Shown in pieces: positions 62,057-64,000 of a stretch of DNA of 64,000 bases (position 1 is its first letter; every line of letters starts with the position of its first letter). Both the position numbers and the translations under genes were made by a program. The notes beneath the pieces are model-generated. The model was given only the letters and a program-made list of their open reading frames with translations, had not been told where the DNA came from and did not search any database. Source of the stretch: Mariprofundus sp. KV (GTDB lineage Bacteria; Pseudomonadota; Zetaproteobacteria; Mariprofundales; Mariprofundaceae); assembly GCF_013387475.1 (NCBI RefSeq), contig NZ_VWNB01000003.1:158722-222721 (forward strand), written 5' to 3'.

Positions 62057-63484
62057 ATGGCAGATGCTCATCAACTGAGCCATACAGAGCTGGTTACCCT
62101 ATTTGCTGAAGCCAGCAACCTTATGCATGTCTCTCTGGATATTCCCTCCATTATGCGTGTTGCATCATTAACCGCCATGCAGCTGGTCGATGCATCGGCT
62201 GTTGCTACCGGTCTGCTTCTCGATGATAAATTGGCTTTTTCGGAATATTATGATGGTCAGGCGTGGAAAGCATACGCTTGCCGCTTTGGTTCGGAGAATG
62301 GTTGGATCGATGATCTGATCAGTCACCGTAAAGTGTTGGCAGTCAGTCAGTGTGATGAACCATCGCCCTTTGATGAAAATATTGCACCGGTTCTGGCTCA
62401 GGCTGAGCAGTTCATCGCCATTCCGGTGATCGGCAAAGAGGATGATCTGCTTGCCTGCATGCTGCTTTTCGATGGTAACGAGGTTCAGTTTGATGCGCTG
62501 GATTGCGCCCACCTGGAGCTCCTGGCATCGATGATGTCCGTGGCGATTGATAACAGCATCCAGCTTTCAGAGAACCGCAGGGTTGAAGAGGATCTTGAGA
62601 AGTCGGTGGCAACATACCGCACACTGGTCGAACAGATTCCTGCCATCACCTACATTGCCACACTCGATCGTAGCCGGATTCTTTTTGTCAGTCCTCAGGT
62701 TGAGGATATTCTGGGATACTCTCAGGATGATTTTCTTGCCAATCAGGAGACGTGGGCTCAACAGATTCATGAAGATGACCGGGAGAGGGTGCTCTCTGAA
62801 GTACGTGAGAGTATGAAGAGTGGTCTGCCGTTCCATTCCGAATATCGTATTCACTCAAAATCCGGCAGAGATATCTGGGTGAAGGATGCTGCCGCCACCG
62901 TTCGCGATCATGATCATGACCTCTACCTGCAGGGTGTAGTGCACGATATCACCGAACGAAAGGAGTCTGAAGAGAAGCTGGTGCAGATGGCTCATTTTGA
63001 TCAGCTGACCGGCCTTGCCAACAGAGCACTGTTTCTTGATCGACTGGATCAGTCGGTGGCACAGGCGAAACGTCACAGACAGGGTTTTGCCGTACTCTTC
63101 CTTGATCTTGACGGCTTCAAGGCTGTAAACGATAACCTTGGCCACAAAGCCGGTGATATTCTGCTTGCTGAAGCGGCTCACCGGTTGGCGGCCAATGTGC
63201 GTGAAGTCGATACTGTTGCCCGTATGGGTGGTGACGAATTCACCATTATTCTTAATGAGGTAAGTAGCCGTGAGAGTATTGAGCATATTGCCCAGAAACT
63301 GCTTTATGCAATCTCAGCCCCCTATGAGCATATCGATGCACAGTACAAGGTGACACTGAGTATGGGCATTGCCCTCTATCCTGAGGATGGGATGAATCGC
63401 GATGGGCTGATTACAGCTGCTGATAATGCCATGTACAAGGCGAAAAACAGCGGCAAAAACTGCTTCTCTTTTCATCAATCATAA
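62057..63484 (+). CDS. Cytosolic GAF-PAS diguanylate cyclase
   Basis: 476 aa. GAF domain at about 10-175, PAS at about 190-310 (EQIPAITYIATLDRSRILFVSPQVEDILGYS), then GGDEF with MGGDEF (391-395). No TM. Third diguanylate cyclase in the window. The ATG at 62057 has GGGGAGG 5 nt upstream; a longer frame from TTG 61880 lacks one and reads as non-coding. No EAL domain. Confidence 0.88.
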   Translation: MADAHQLSHTELVTLFAEASNLMHVSLDIPSIMRVASLTAMQLVDASAVATGLLLDDKLAFSEYYDGQAWKAYACRFGSENGWIDDLISHRKVLAVSQCDEPSPFDENIAPVLAQAEQFIAIPVIGKEDDLLACMLLFDGNEVQFDALDCAHLELLASMMSVAIDNSIQLSENRRVEEDLEKSVATYRTLVEQIPAITYIATLDRSRILFVSPQVEDILGYSQDDFLANQETWAQQIHEDDRERVLSEVRESMKSGLPFHSEYRIHSKSGRDIWVKDAAATVRDHDHDLYLQGVVHDITERKESEEKLVQMAHFDQLTGLANRALFLDRLDQSVAQAKRHRQGFAVLFLDLDGFKAVNDNLGHKAGDILLAEAAHRLAANVREVDTVARMGGDEFTIILNEVSSRESIEHIAQKLLYAISAPYEHIDAQYKVTLSMGIALYPEDGMNRDGLITAADNAMYKAKNSGKNCFSFHQS

Positions 63485-63545
63485 ATAAATAAACAACTTG
63501 CCTGAGCCCTGATCGGTCGACAGGTTGCATAACTGTAACTGAAGT

Positions 63546-63764
63546 TTAAACGTTGCCTTTCTGGTTGTAGAGATCCATCAGTTTGGATTCCAGACGGTGA
63601 TTGCCCTGGCTCTCTGTTGCCTGACGGGCTTCATTGGATATAGACATTTGATCGGGTTTTGCCGCCTGCTGGTTACTGGCAGGCGGGACTTTGGGCGCAG
63701 TGTGATGGGCCTGCTGTAGCAGACGTGTAATGAATCCATCCGATGGCAAAATAGTAAGTGCCAC
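63546..63764 (-). CDS. Small hypothetical protein, 72 aa
   Basis: Hydrophilic; LPSDGFITRLLQQAHH at the start, an Ala/Pro/Gln-rich middle, and SISNEARQATESQGNHRLESKLMDLYNQKG at the end. I do not recognise a family; the tail resembles helix-forming adapters found near flagellar or secretion genes, but nothing nearby supports that. GTG at 63764 chosen since AAGGAG lies 5 nt upstream; a GTG two codons earlier is too close to that site. Confidence 0.5.
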   Translation of the reverse strand: MALTILPSDGFITRLLQQAHHTAPKVPPASNQQAAKPDQMSISNEARQATESQGNHRLESKLMDLYNQKGNV

Positions 63765-63988
63765 AACCACTCCTTACCTGATCAAATACTAAGAACCTTA
63801 CCTGTTAGAGTTCTTGCACAGTTATACATCGGTTCAGAAGAGAGCGACTTTAGAAAAAAAGTGAAATTAATTTATCACTGCTGTCCGGTTAAAGATTTAG
63901 CAGTAAGAAAGTAGGCCTGAATTCCCAACGTTTGTGGTACATTTGTAGTTGTCGAGACAGCAAATTTACCGCGCGGAGAACCCAGGCC

Positions 63989-64000
63989 ATGAAGCACACT
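63989..64000 (+). CDS. Possible start of next gene, cut by window end
   Basis: ATG followed by three codons (MKHT) with CGGAG upstream. Too little to identify. The ~220 bp before it is AT-rich with no other feature that I can see. Confidence 0.3.

Overview
The window looks like chromosomal DNA of a Gram-negative proteobacterium. It carries lipoprotein export (LolC/E-D), Tol-Pal, an outer-membrane porin, RpoS, IHF and a c-type cytochrome. Many genes overlap by 4 nt (ATGA or GTGA). The gene set (pcm-yqaA-nlpD-rpoS, several sensory diguanylate cyclases, a small monoheme cytochrome) would fit a free-living aquatic lineage. My guess is a zetaproteobacterium (Mariprofundus-like) or a close relative, but this rests on memory of family traits, not on a search. 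Most genes are on the + strand.

Layout. 1-2400: 3' part of a DEAD-box RNA helicase, then a 5'-truncated purA remnant. 2.4-9.3 kb: signalling block with a 1343-aa hybrid histidine kinase, a voltage-gated-type K+ channel with a zinc ribbon, and a heme-motif diguanylate cyclase. 9.3-19.5 kb: a 34-codon ORF, YgiQ radical SAM protein, NhaA, a second diguanylate cyclase, an RluE-type pseudouridine synthase, an FMN-barrel protein, cytochrome c, IlvC and ArgB. 19.7-25.1 kb: ammonium module (porin, GlnK, AmtB, an unrecognised protein, second Amt). 25.1-31.4 kb: tolB-pal-cpoB-queE-queC, ndk, lysS. 31.4-39.7 kb: ArsB/NhaD-type transporter, lolC/E-lolD, ihfA-merR, tRNA-Pro, pcm-yqaA-nlpD-rpoS-apt, tRNA-Arg. 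39.8-43.6 kb: gyrA-serS.

43.8-50.1 kb is the accessory region. It has a frameshifted DUF6933-like gene, an AbiE toxin-antitoxin pair lying between two ~200-bp direct copies of a host gene segment, a structured hairpin-array repeat, a Fic protein with probable operator repeats, and an ImmA/IrrE-type metallopeptidase. 50.2-59.9 kb: comEA, mntP and the conserved translation operon rimP-nusA-ylxR-infB-rbfA-nrnA-truB followed by a cyclophilin. 60-64 kb: cmoB-cmoA, a GAF-PAS-GGDEF protein and a small unknown.

The most interesting unexplained structure is a pair of hairpin-array elements (35.7 kb, minus orientation; 47.2 kb, plus orientation). They share fixed single-stranded motifs (TCACCCTTYGGGC, CGTCCAAA and an (A/T)TCCAT loop), while their stems differ by compensatory changes. 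Other points of interest are the repeat-flanked AbiE module, three TTATGAGCTATA repeats at the fic promoter, and a queE reading frame with no standard start codon. No CRISPR array, prophage, complete insertion sequence or rRNA gene was seen.
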